A stretch of DNA of 64,000 nt from Rahnella sp. AA (GTDB taxonomy: Bacteria > Pseudomonadota > Gammaproteobacteria > Enterobacterales > Enterobacteriaceae): contig NZ_PITQ01000001.1 in assembly GCF_002834385.1 (NCBI RefSeq), positions 310,001 to 374,000 of the forward strand, given 5' to 3'. Of this stretch, positions 8,644 to 16,986 are shown piece by piece. A model generated the notes under the pieces. The model saw only the letters and a list, made by a program, of their open reading frames with translations. It did not search any database and had not been told where the DNA came from. The position numbers were made by a program, and so were the translations under genes. Position 1 is the first letter of the stretch. Every line of letters begins with the position of its first letter.

Positions 8644-9645
8644 TCAGAAGGCGACGACGACTTTACCCTGCATGTGGCCATCCAGCACTTTCGCGTGAGC
8701 CGCTTCGATGCTTTCCACGGTCAGGCCGTGCAGGGTTTCGCTCAGCGTGGTGGTGACTTTGCCTTCATCCACCAGCGCGGCGACTTGCTTGAGGATCTCG
8801 CCCTGCTGCGCGATATCCGGCGTATTGAACATGCTGCGGGTATACATCAGTTCCCAGTGCAGCGCGGCGCTTTTCAGCTTCAGCTTGTTCATATCCAGCG
8901 GATGTTCGTTCTCAACGATCGTACAGATGTGGCCCATTGGCGCAATCAGATCGGTAATCGCATCCCAGTGACCGTCGGTGTCATTCAGGCACAGAATGAA
9001 ATCCACCTGTTTGATGTCGTGTTTCGCCAGCTCACCTTTCAGATCTTTGTAGCTCACGGTCAGGTCAGCACCGCGATCCAGGCACCATTGTGCGGATTCC
9101 GGGCGTGAAGCGGTCGCAATGACTTTCACTTTGCTTTGCAGTGAAGCAAACGGGATCGCCAGTGAACCCACACCACCGGCACCGCCGATGATCAGCAGCG
9201 TTTTATCGCCCGAAGCCTCCTGAATTTTCAGGTGTTCGAACAGCGCTTCCCAGGCCGTCAGCGTGGTCAGCGGCATTGCGGCGGCCTGCGCCCAGTTCAG
9301 GGATTTCGGTTTCACGGAAACGATACGCGAGTCGATGAGCTGTTCGGAAGCGTTGCTGCCGGAACGGGTAATGTCACCGGCGTACCAGACTTCGTCGCCT
9401 GCTTTGAAGTTTTTCACCGCGCTGCCCACGGCTTTCACAATCCCGCTGGCATCCCAGCCCAAAATTTTAGGCGCATCCAGGCCGCTTTTCTGCACGCCTT
9501 TATGCACTTTGGTATCGACCGGGTTAATCGAAACGGCTTTCACTTCCACCAGCAGGTCATTTTCGCCCGGCACAGGTTGTGGCAGTTCGATGGCGATAAA
9601 ACGGGATGGTTCTTTTGGATTTACGGCAATCGCTTTAACAGACAT
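8644..9645 (-). CDS. Zinc-free MDR-family oxidoreductase (quinone oxidoreductase-like)
   Basis: A 333-residue member of the medium-chain dehydrogenase/reductase superfamily, annotated in many genomes as zinc-binding alcohol dehydrogenase family protein. It has an N-terminal GroES-like domain (NPVDTKVHKG, GWDASGIVKAVG) and a Rossmann domain with GGAGGVGSLAI around residues 153-163. The cysteine ligands of catalytic and structural zinc are missing, so it is more likely an NADPH-dependent quinone or enone reductase than an alcohol dehydrogenase. A strong ribosome-binding site (GGAGGAA) precedes the ATG at 9645. It is divergent from a LysR-type regulator 99 bases away, the usual arrangement of a LysR protein with its target. 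Substrate unknown. Confidence 0.85.
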   Translation of the reverse strand: MSVKAIAVNPKEPSRFIAIELPQPVPGENDLLVEVKAVSINPVDTKVHKGVQKSGLDAPKILGWDASGIVKAVGSAVKNFKAGDEVWYAGDITRSGSNASEQLIDSRIVSVKPKSLNWAQAAAMPLTTLTAWEALFEHLKIQEASGDKTLLIIGGAGGVGSLAIPFASLQSKVKVIATASRPESAQWCLDRGADLTVSYKDLKGELAKHDIKQVDFILCLNDTDGHWDAITDLIAPMGHICTIVENEHPLDMNKLKLKSAALHWELMYTRSMFNTPDIAQQGEILKQVAALVDEGKVTTTLSETLHGLTVESIEAAHAKVLDGHMQGKVVVAF

Positions 9646-9744
9646 AAAAATTCCTCCATTGGGTATTCAGACAGTCTAGTCCTCTGGCGGTAGCCTGATA
9701 AGATGGACAATAACTAACAAAGTGTTCGGCTGAGGTGAACAATC

Positions 9745-10653
9745 GTGTTTAAACAATTGCAGGATATGGCGCTGTTTGCTTTGGTCGCGGAATGCGGCAG
9801 TTTTACACAGGCGGCCAGCCGTGCCGGTTTGCCTAAATCCAGCGTCAGCCAGCGGATAAGCCAGCTGGAAAAATCCGTTGGCCTGCGGTTACTGAACCGC
9901 ACCACGCGCCAGCTCAATCTGACGTTTGCCGGTGAACGCTATCTGATCCACTGCCAGGAAATGATGCAGGCCAGCGAACGGGCAGAACTGGCGATCCGAC
10001 GGTTGCGCGATAACCCGAGCGGGCGTTTGCGTATCACCAGCCCGGCGGGTCTTGGCGCCACGCTGCTGGCGCGGATGAACGTCGAATTCCAAAAGCGTTA
10101 TCCGGATGTTTCGCTGGAAGTCTCGGTATCCGATGCGCTGGTGGATCTGGTGCAGGAAGGGTTTGATATCGCCCTGCGCACCGGTAAACCGCAGGACTCA
10201 TCGTTGATTGGCCGCGAGTTAGGGCACAGCCCCCGCTATCTGCTGGCATCACCGGAGTATCTGGCCAGCCATCCTGTTATTGAATCGCCGCAGCAGCTGG
10301 CGTCGCATCACTGCATTGCACACCGAGCCTGGTCTGAGTGGGTATTGCACCGGGAGGACATTTATCACCGCTGGCTGCTGCCTTCGGTGCACACTACCGA
10401 CAATTTGCTCTATGCGCGGGAATGCGCACTGGCGGGGGCGGGAATCACACTGTTACCTGCCTTTTTGTGTCATGAACAGGTGACGAAAGGCTTGCTGGTC
10501 AGGGTGTTGCCAGAATGGGAGGCGGAAGGGAATGATCTGTATCTTGTCTACCCGGGGCGGAAACTGAACTCGCCAGCGCTGGCCTGTTTTATCGAATTTA
10601 TGCTGGAGGAATATGGATTTGCGAAGAGTTACAGTGAGGCGCTTTCCGGATAA
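9745..10653 (+). CDS. LysR-family transcriptional regulator
   Basis: A 302-residue regulator with an N-terminal winged HTH (residues 1-60, GSFTQAASRAGLPKSSVSQRISQLE) and a periplasmic-binding-like effector domain (about 90-295). The start is GTG 9745 with TGAGGTGA at 9731-9738. The HTH and the ending resemble the AaeR/DsdC-like group of LysR proteins that govern neighbouring oxidoreductase genes. Divergence from the MDR gene suggests it controls that gene. The inducer cannot be read from the sequence. Confidence 0.88.
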   Translation: MFKQLQDMALFALVAECGSFTQAASRAGLPKSSVSQRISQLEKSVGLRLLNRTTRQLNLTFAGERYLIHCQEMMQASERAELAIRRLRDNPSGRLRITSPAGLGATLLARMNVEFQKRYPDVSLEVSVSDALVDLVQEGFDIALRTGKPQDSSLIGRELGHSPRYLLASPEYLASHPVIESPQQLASHHCIAHRAWSEWVLHREDIYHRWLLPSVHTTDNLLYARECALAGAGITLLPAFLCHEQVTKGLLVRVLPEWEAEGNDLYLVYPGRKLNSPALACFIEFMLEEYGFAKSYSEALSG

Positions 10654-10661
10654 TTTCCCAT

Positions 10662-10683
10662 AAAAAAGGCCCGTTTCCGGGCC
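10662..10683 (-). terminator. Terminator of ettA
   Basis: GGCCCG (10668-10673) pairs with CGGGCC (10678-10683). On the minus strand the hairpin is followed by TTTTTTA (10667-10661), so it ends ettA transcripts. Confidence 0.85.
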
Positions 10684-10705
10684 TCAGATATTTTTCAAAA
10701 GACGA

Positions 10706-12373
10706 TTATTTGATCATCTTTTTGTACTTGATGCGTTTCGGCTCTAACGCTTCGGCACCTAAAGTACGTTTTTTGTATTCTTCGTATTCGGTGAAGTTAC
10801 CTTCGAAGAATTCAACTTTACCTTCATCCTGATAATCGAGGATGTGGGTCGCGATACGGTCGAGGAACCAGCGGTCATGGGAAATGACCATGGCGCAGCC
10901 CGGGAATTCCAGCAAGGCGTTTTCCAGTGCGCGCAGGGTTTCGATGTCGAGATCGTTGGTCGGTTCATCGAGCAGCAGCATGTTACCGCCAACCTGCAGC
11001 AGTTTTGCCAGATGCAGACGACCGCGCTCACCACCAGACAGCTCACCAACGCGCTTGCCCTGATCAACCCCTTTGAAGTTGAAACGGCCTACGTACGCGC
11101 GGCTCGGCATTTCGGTGGTGCCGATACGCATGATGTCCTGACCACCGGACACTTCTTCCCACACGGTTTTACTGTTATCCATTGAGTCACGGAACTGATC
11201 AACGGACGCCAGTTTCACAGTGTCGCCCAGCTCAATCGTACCGCTGTTTGCTTCTTCCTGACCGGACATCATGCGGAACAACGTGGATTTACCGGCACCG
11301 TTCGGGCCGATGATGCCGACGATGGCGCCTTTCGGTACAGAGAAGGACAAGTCGTCAATCAGAACGCGATCACCGTAAGACTTGCTCAGGTTCTTCACTT
11401 CGACGACTTTGTCGCCCAGGCGTGGACCCGGTGGAATGAACAGTTCGTTGGTTTCGTTACGTTTCTGGTACTCGGTGTTGTTCAGCTCTTCGAAGCGAGC
11501 CAGACGGGCCTTGCCTTTAGACTGACGGCCTTTCGCGCCCTGACGAACCCATTCCAGCTCTTTCTCAATAGATTTACGACGGGCCGCTTCGGAGGAAGCT
11601 TCCTGCGCCAGACGTTCATCTTTTTGTTCCAGCCAGGTGGAATAGTTACCTTCCCACGGAATACCTTCGCCGCGGTCAAGCTCAAGGATCCAGCCAGCCA
11701 CGTTATCGAGGAAGTAACGGTCGTGGGTAATCGCCACAACGGTTCCTTCGAAATCGTGCAGGAAGCGTTCCAGCCAGGCCACGGATTCAGCATCCAGGTG
11801 GTTGGTCGGTTCGTCGAGCAGCAGCATGTCTGGTTTTTCGAGCAGCAGACGGCACAGCGCCACGCGGCGACGTTCACCCCCGGACAGGTTCGCGACTTTT
11901 GCATCCCAGTCTGGCAGGCGCAGCGCATCGGCGGCACGTTCCAGCTGGCTGTTCAGGTTATGACCGTCGTGTGCCTGAATGATTTCTTCCAGCTTGCCCT
12001 GTTCAGCGGCCAGTTTGTCGAAATCCGCTTCCGGCTCGGCATACAGCGCATAAACTTCATCGAGACGTTTTAACGCGCCAACCACTTCAGAAACGGCTTC
12101 TTCCACGGACTCACGCACGGTGTGTTCCATGTTCAGTTGCGGTTCCTGCGGCAGATAACCAATTTTCAGATCAGGCTGCGGGCGTGCTTCGCCTTCGATA
12201 TCGGTGTCGATACCGGCCATGATGCGCAGAAGGGTGGATTTACCTGAACCGTTCAGACCCAGAACGCCGATTTTGGCACCGGGGAAGAAACTCAGGGAGA
12301 TGTTCTTAAGAATGTGACGCTTCGGCGGAACAACTTTGCCGAGGCGGTGCATGGAATATACGTATTGAGCCAC
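10706..12373 (-). CDS. ettA: Energy-sensing translational throttle ABC-F protein EttA
   Basis: An ABC-F ATPase that binds the ribosomal E site and gates entry into elongation according to the ATP/ADP ratio. It has two ATP-binding cassettes: Walker A GLNGSGKST at about 39-47 with signature LSGGERRR, and Walker A GPNGAGKST near 355 with signature LSGGERGR. They are joined by the basic P-site tRNA interaction linker. The start is GTG 12373, which gives the conserved (M)AQYVYSMHRLGKVVPPKR and a 555-residue protein, exactly the family length, with AGAGG upstream. The frame stays open to 12481, but the extra 36 residues are not conserved. In E. coli ettA lies between nadR and slt; here it is separated from both by inserts. 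Confidence 0.96.
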   Translation of the reverse strand: MAQYVYSMHRLGKVVPPKRHILKNISLSFFPGAKIGVLGLNGSGKSTLLRIMAGIDTDIEGEARPQPDLKIGYLPQEPQLNMEHTVRESVEEAVSEVVGALKRLDEVYALYAEPEADFDKLAAEQGKLEEIIQAHDGHNLNSQLERAADALRLPDWDAKVANLSGGERRRVALCRLLLEKPDMLLLDEPTNHLDAESVAWLERFLHDFEGTVVAITHDRYFLDNVAGWILELDRGEGIPWEGNYSTWLEQKDERLAQEASSEAARRKSIEKELEWVRQGAKGRQSKGKARLARFEELNNTEYQKRNETNELFIPPGPRLGDKVVEVKNLSKSYGDRVLIDDLSFSVPKGAIVGIIGPNGAGKSTLFRMMSGQEEANSGTIELGDTVKLASVDQFRDSMDNSKTVWEEVSGGQDIMRIGTTEMPSRAYVGRFNFKGVDQGKRVGELSGGERGRLHLAKLLQVGGNMLLLDEPTNDLDIETLRALENALLEFPGCAMVISHDRWFLDRIATHILDYQDEGKVEFFEGNFTEYEEYKKRTLGAEALEPKRIKYKKMIK

Positions 12374-12592
12374 GTTGTTTTGAGCCTCTTTCTCTGCGGG
12401 CCACACGCGTGGGCCGAACCAGTGTGACTGATCCGGCGGGCGCTGTGGCGAATTAAAGCCAGCCCCGCCTGACTGCGGCATGACTGATAAGGGTTCCGAC
12501 TGCGAAGTTTAGCGTGTTTCAGTCGTGTTCCCAACCATCAGGTTCACAGTAAGGTAAGAATGTTGCTGGCCAGGAGGCGAAGGGGGCAATGA

Positions 12593-13273
12593 TCAGCTGA
12601 AAGGAACGGCGAATTCGTCCGGTTCGCTGGTCGGGCGCATAGGCTGAGTCCGGCCTACAAACATACCGGATGTCAGGATATCGGTAAGTTTAACAACATG
12701 ATAAATCGCCTGTTTATTTTGAGTCTTAACTTTGCGTTTGATATTACCTTTGTGAGAAGCCACGGTTTTCTGTTTGATATTCAGATGCTGAGAAATATTT
12801 TGTGTATTCAGCCCCGACATCCACATTTTCAGGATGCTGGATTCCGTCCGGCTCAGGCTGACCGGTGTGAGATCCAGCGGCTGTTCTGCTTCTCCTGAAC
12901 GCGACAGTTGCAGGTTATGAGCGATTAACTGGTAAATCGTGGTTGTCCGGATGGATTTAGACAAAATAATGATGTTTTTGCGAATGGGCACATAGTTTTG
13001 ATAATTAAGATTTTCTTTGGAGATAAACACAAAGAAAAGTGTACCCGGATGCGCATCGATCACATCCCGCAGGGCGTGACCCGATTGTGCATCAGACGCA
13101 AAGCAGTCTTCATTCACAAAGATGATTTCAGGTGTCAGGGAATTGCATGCAGCTTGCAGTTCGTTGATGTCCTTGAGTGAAAGAATATCTTTCTGTTGTT
13201 GTCCGTTAAGTTGCAAGAGTGAATGCAATGCCAGCTGTGTGTAAAAGCACTTATCTACAATGAGCGATGACAT
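12593..13273 (-). CDS. LuxR-type regulator of the RcsA/BglJ kind
   Basis: A 226-residue protein with a C-terminal LuxR-type HTH (about residues 145-200; SRTESSILKMWMSGLNTQNISQHLNIKQKTV is its core, quoted in part as LNTQNISQHLNIKQKTVASH). The N-terminal half resembles a receiver fold, but no convincing phospho-acceptor Asp in a DxxMP context is visible, as in RcsA, BglJ and YjjQ. These are auxiliary partners of RcsB rather than phosphorylated regulators. The tail after the HTH ends PTSEPDEFAVPFS. It is inserted between ettA and the P-type ATPase, on the same strand as both, with 338 bases to the ATPase end. Target genes unknown. Confidence 0.75.
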   Translation of the reverse strand: MSSLIVDKCFYTQLALHSLLQLNGQQQKDILSLKDINELQAACNSLTPEIIFVNEDCFASDAQSGHALRDVIDAHPGTLFFVFISKENLNYQNYVPIRKNIIILSKSIRTTTIYQLIAHNLQLSRSGEAEQPLDLTPVSLSRTESSILKMWMSGLNTQNISQHLNIKQKTVASHKGNIKRKVKTQNKQAIYHVVKLTDILTSGMFVGRTQPMRPTSEPDEFAVPFS

Positions 13274-13567
13274 CGTAAGTTACCTATTTTTTGGCTCTAT
13301 GTTTTTCTGCAGGTGCAGAGAGCTCGTTTTTATAAAGGCGACCGGTTTTTCAACTCAGCCGTATTGCGATGGGGCGTATCCCTGGGAAATGCCAGCGGGC
13401 GGCAAATATGACTTTGCTGTGTGACGGGAAACCCCTTACGCAGAGTAATAAGGCGCAGAGGGATTGATGTAAATCAGCAGAACCCGCTTTGGGACGTTTT
13501 GTGAGATCTTTGAGACAAAATGAGGGCGGTCAGCACTAAAGTTTCAAAAATGTGAAGTTTTTAATAT
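13274..13567. other. Intergenic region upstream of the LuxR-type gene
   Basis: About 290 bases that must carry the promoter of the minus-strand regulator. A small palindrome CTGCAGGTGCAG lies near 13308-13319. No gene, RNA or recognised operator was identified. Confidence 0.4.
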
Positions 13568-13600
13568 AAAAAACCGGGCTACAGAAAGTCACCCGGCTGA
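13568..13600 (-). terminator. Terminator of the P-type ATPase gene
   Basis: CCGGG (13574-13578) pairs with CCCGG (13592-13596). On the minus strand the hairpin ends in TTTTTTATA. The stem is short and the loop long, so it is a moderate call. Confidence 0.65.
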
Positions 13601-13611
13601 GAGAATTATGG

Positions 13612-16350
13612 TCAGATTTTCTTGCGAATGAAGCGGTTAACCAGCCATTTTTCGATTTCAACAATCACAAAGATCATCGCACCAACCAGCAGGGTGATGC
13701 CCCAGAACTCCAGTGGCATCGGGACGGTGCCAAACAGATGATTCATGACAGGCAGATAAATCAGCGCCAGCTGTAGCAGCAACAGGACGCCGGAAACAAT
13801 CCAAAGGCCTTTGTTGACGAAGACTTCGCGGCTCAGCGGGAAACGGTCCATCACACGGCAGTTAAACATGTAAACCCACTGCGCGGTGACCAGCGTTTGC
13901 AGCAAGACGGTACGAATCAAATCACTGCTGTAGCCGCGGGGTTGCATCCAGGCTTCAAGAATGAAAGCGCTACAGGCAATCAGAATACCGACGAACGCGA
14001 TACGCCAGACGGCGTGCAGGTCGAGAACGTGCTGACCCGGCGCGCGCGGACGGCGGCGCATCATGCCTTTTTCAGCAGGCTCGAAGGCCAGACCGAATGA
14101 CAGCGTGGTTGACGTTGCCATATTCATCCACAAAATTTGAACCGGCGTCAGCGGGATCACCGCACCGGCCAGAATCGCCAGGATAATCAACAGCCCCTGT
14201 GCGAGGTTCGTCGGCAGAATAAACAGAATGGTTTTCTTCAGGTTGTCGTAAACACGACGACCTTCTTTCACCGCGCTGGCGATGGTCGCGAAGTTATCGT
14301 CCGTCAGGACCATATCCGCCGCTTCTTTGGTGACTTCGGTACCTTTGATGCCCATCGCGATGCCGACGTCAGCCTGTTTCAGCGCAGGCGCATCGTTCAC
14401 GCCGTCGCCGGTCATGCCGACCACTTCGCCGTTTTCCTGCAACGCTTTTACCAGGCGCAGTTTATGCTCCGGGCTGGTACGGGCGAAAATATCGTACTGG
14501 CTGGCAGCGACCGCCAGTTCGGCGTCGTCCATATGCTCAAGCTCGTTGCCGGTGATGGAATCCCCGCTGTTACCAATGCCGAGCATTTTACCGATGGCCA
14601 TCGCGGTTTCCTGATGGTCACCGGTGATCATTTTTACGCGGATCCCCGCCTGCTGGCATTGCGCGATAGCATCAATGGCTTCCGGACGCGGCGGATCCAT
14701 CATGCCGGCGATACCGGCAAAGACCAGACCTTGCTGCAAATCGTCATGGCTCAGGTCGCCGTCGATTTCCGGCTCATCCTTAAACGCGGCGGCAACCATA
14801 CGCAGGCCCTGGCGGGCATAGCGTGCCATCTCTTCTTCCCAGTATTCACGGCGGAAAGGTTGCACACCGTTTTCTGTCAGCTCAGATGCAGCCAGGGAGA
14901 ACAGGACGTCTGGCGCGCCGGTCACAAAGAGCTGCGTTTTGCCGTTAATGCGTTGCAACGTAGACATGTATTTGTGTTTGGAATCGAACGGGATTTTATC
15001 CAGAGATTCGACTTTACCGGTGTTGCGCGTGCATTTCGCCGCCAGCACTTTCAGCGCGCCGGAGGTCGGCCCGCCGGTAATGCCCCAATGGCCTTTGTCG
15101 TCCTGAATCAGCTGGCTGTCGTTACACAAATCGACCGCTGTGATGAAGGTGTTCAGCACCGGCGTATTGATGACATCAATTTGTTGCTGCGTCGTGGCGT
15201 CCACAATCCGGCCTTTCGGCTGGTAGCTTTCACCTTCCACGTTATAAGCGCGGTCTGCCAGAATCACCGCCTTAACGGTCATTTCATTCATGGTCAGCGT
15301 GCCGGTTTTATCCGAGCAGATGACGGTCATTGAGCCCAGCGTTTCGACGGTCGGCAGCTTACGAATAATCGCGTGATTACGCGCCATCGACTGAACGCCA
15401 AGGGACAGAATAATCGAGATGATGGCCGGTAAGCCTTCCGGTACGGAGGCCACGGCGAGGCTTATCAGCGACAGCAACAGCTCGCCGAGCGGCATGTCGC
15501 GCAGGATAAAGGCGAAGACAAACAGGAACGCCATCATCAGCAAAATCAGGGCAAAAATGCCTTTACCCAGCTTGTCGATTTGCTGCAACAGCGGGGTGCG
15601 CTGCGGTTCAATCGACGACATCATCTGGTTGATATGGCCCAGTTCGGTGTCTTTACCGGTGGCATATACTACGCCAGTGGCCGTGCCGCCGCTGATCATG
15701 GTGCCCGAGAACAGCAGGTTGTGACGGTCGCCTATCATGACTTCATCGTCGATAGTGCGGGCGGTTTTGGTGACGACGGTAGACTCGCCGGTCAGAATGG
15801 CTTCTTCAACCTGCAGATTGTGTGCGCTGACGATACGCAGATCTGCCGGGATTTTATCGCCCGGACGCAGCTGAACGATATCGCCGGGCACCAGCTGGTC
15901 GGCATTGATGGTCTGAATCTGCCCGTCGCGGATCACAACCGCCTGGCTGGAAAGCATATTCTGAATGCTTTTCAGCGATTTCTCGGCGCTGTTTTCTTGC
16001 AGAAAACCGATCATGGCGTTAATGACGGCAACGCCGAGGATCACCAGCGTGTCTACCCAATGCCCCATCGCGCCGGTGACGACCGCTGCCGCCAGCAGGA
16101 TGTAAATCAGGACGTCATTGAAATGCGCGAGGAAGCGCATCAGGGCGCTTTTGGTTTGTTTTTCCGGTAAGGCATTCGGGCCAAATTCTTTCAGGCGCTC
16201 AGCAGCAACCTGCTGGCTCAGGCCGGCTTCGCTGGTTTCCAGGCGTGACATGGCGTCGTTACTACTAATCTGATACCAGTTTTTGTTTTCTGCCGCCGCT
16301 GAAGAAGAGGGGCTGGCATTGGTTTTGACAGATGATGAGGAGTGAGTCAT
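13612..16350 (-). CDS. P2-type cation-transporting ATPase
   Basis: A 912-residue P-type ATPase with all catalytic landmarks: actuator loop LTGES, phosphorylation motif SDKTGTLT, nucleotide-domain KMITGDH, hinge [22 protein letters not shown], an N-terminal cation-ATPase domain and six C-terminal membrane helices. Helix M4 has VPEGLP, as in Ca2+ and Na+ pumps, unlike the PEMLP of MgtA. Helix M6 reads NMATST where SERCA-type pumps have an N-x-x-T-D motif, so one usual ion-binding Asp is replaced by Ser; the transported ion cannot be assigned. The start at ATG 16350 has GGAAAAG directly upstream; in-frame ATGs at 16362 and 16425 lack one. Inserted between ettA and slt relative to E. coli. Confidence 0.9.
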   Translation of the reverse strand: MTHSSSSVKTNASPSSSAAAENKNWYQISSNDAMSRLETSEAGLSQQVAAERLKEFGPNALPEKQTKSALMRFLAHFNDVLIYILLAAAVVTGAMGHWVDTLVILGVAVINAMIGFLQENSAEKSLKSIQNMLSSQAVVIRDGQIQTINADQLVPGDIVQLRPGDKIPADLRIVSAHNLQVEEAILTGESTVVTKTARTIDDEVMIGDRHNLLFSGTMISGGTATGVVYATGKDTELGHINQMMSSIEPQRTPLLQQIDKLGKGIFALILLMMAFLFVFAFILRDMPLGELLLSLISLAVASVPEGLPAIISIILSLGVQSMARNHAIIRKLPTVETLGSMTVICSDKTGTLTMNEMTVKAVILADRAYNVEGESYQPKGRIVDATTQQQIDVINTPVLNTFITAVDLCNDSQLIQDDKGHWGITGGPTSGALKVLAAKCTRNTGKVESLDKIPFDSKHKYMSTLQRINGKTQLFVTGAPDVLFSLAASELTENGVQPFRREYWEEEMARYARQGLRMVAAAFKDEPEIDGDLSHDDLQQGLVFAGIAGMMDPPRPEAIDAIAQCQQAGIRVKMITGDHQETAMAIGKMLGIGNSGDSITGNELEHMDDAELAVAASQYDIFARTSPEHKLRLVKALQENGEVVGMTGDGVNDAPALKQADVGIAMGIKGTEVTKEAADMVLTDDNFATIASAVKEGRRVYDNLKKTILFILPTNLAQGLLIILAILAGAVIPLTPVQILWMNMATSTTLSFGLAFEPAEKGMMRRRPRAPGQHVLDLHAVWRIAFVGILIACSAFILEAWMQPRGYSSDLIRTVLLQTLVTAQWVYMFNCRVMDRFPLSREVFVNKGLWIVSGVLLLLQLALIYLPVMNHLFGTVPMPLEFWGITLLVGAMIFVIVEIEKWLVNRFIRKKI

Positions 16351-16986
16351 ATACTTTTCCATAAGCGATGAATAAGAATGTTTGCACGTGATTAAATTAA
16401 TCGTGTAATTACTACGGGTATTCAAATCGGTTTGAGAATATGACGTGATAATAATTAATTACGCAAAAATAAAATTGATCTGAACCAATAAAGGCTTTCA
16501 TAACGTTATTGGTAATAAAATTAATCAATTAAAACATTATGTTAATTGAATTAGGAATATAGGTATTATTCGTGCTTCATTTAGGTTTTGTTTAGGTTTA
16601 AATATCAGGGTAAATTAGCGTAAATAAAGATAAGTTTTGTCAGTGCATTTATTCAGGTTGTCATTGTAAGGGCGCTATCTATTTTTTGTCTGAAATATCC
16701 GATTTGTATCGCGGTAACAATATAACCATTTTCGCTTATTCTTCTGCTACGTTGTGTTACGTAAAATAAGCGCGCGGTTCTCTGGTAACGGCTTTGTGCA
16801 TGCCTCACACTGTGTAAAATTTGTGATGCTGTTCCTGCATGACTTCAATTTTAAAAATGAATCGATTAGCGTAGTGGCTGTCTACAGAACGAAGAACAGT
16901 TCTTACATTAAAAACAGCACGTCTGTAGGGCAATATCTGTGCTGCTGGCACAGCAGGAAAGACAACCCGTGAGGATAAAGGCAAGT
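16351..16986. other. Long AT-rich region between the ATPase gene and slt
   Basis: About 636 bases between two divergent genes, strongly AT-rich up to about 16700. It contains a PhoP-box-like direct repeat (16578-16600), listed separately. The slt ribosome-binding site is GAGGATAAAGG at 16971-16981. A possible 72-codon frame at 16754-16972 has no conserved features and overlaps the slt leader. No RNA gene recognised. Confidence 0.5.
16578..16600 (+). promoter_or_regulatory. PhoP-box-like phased direct repeat
   Basis: CATTTA (16578-16583), TGTTTA (16589-16594) and the overlapping pair GGTTTT (16584-16589)/GGTTTA (16595-16600) repeat with an 11-base period. The PhoP box is (G/T)GTTTA-N5-(G/T)GTTTA; the GGTTTT-N5-GGTTTA pair matches 11 of 12 positions. 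It lies about 230-250 bases upstream of the ATPase start. Function is inferred only. Confidence 0.4.

Noticed and set aside
8584-9108. A 174-codon frame starting in the terminator and running antisense to the MDR gene.
   Set aside because: Begins inside a hairpin and has no conserved features.
14137-15333. A 398-codon open frame antisense to the P-type ATPase.
   Set aside because: Composition is the His/Arg/Gln-rich pattern of a shadow frame; the ATPase on the other strand has all catalytic motifs.
16754-16972. A 72-codon frame just before slt.
   Set aside because: Not conserved, no ribosome-binding site, overlaps the slt leader.
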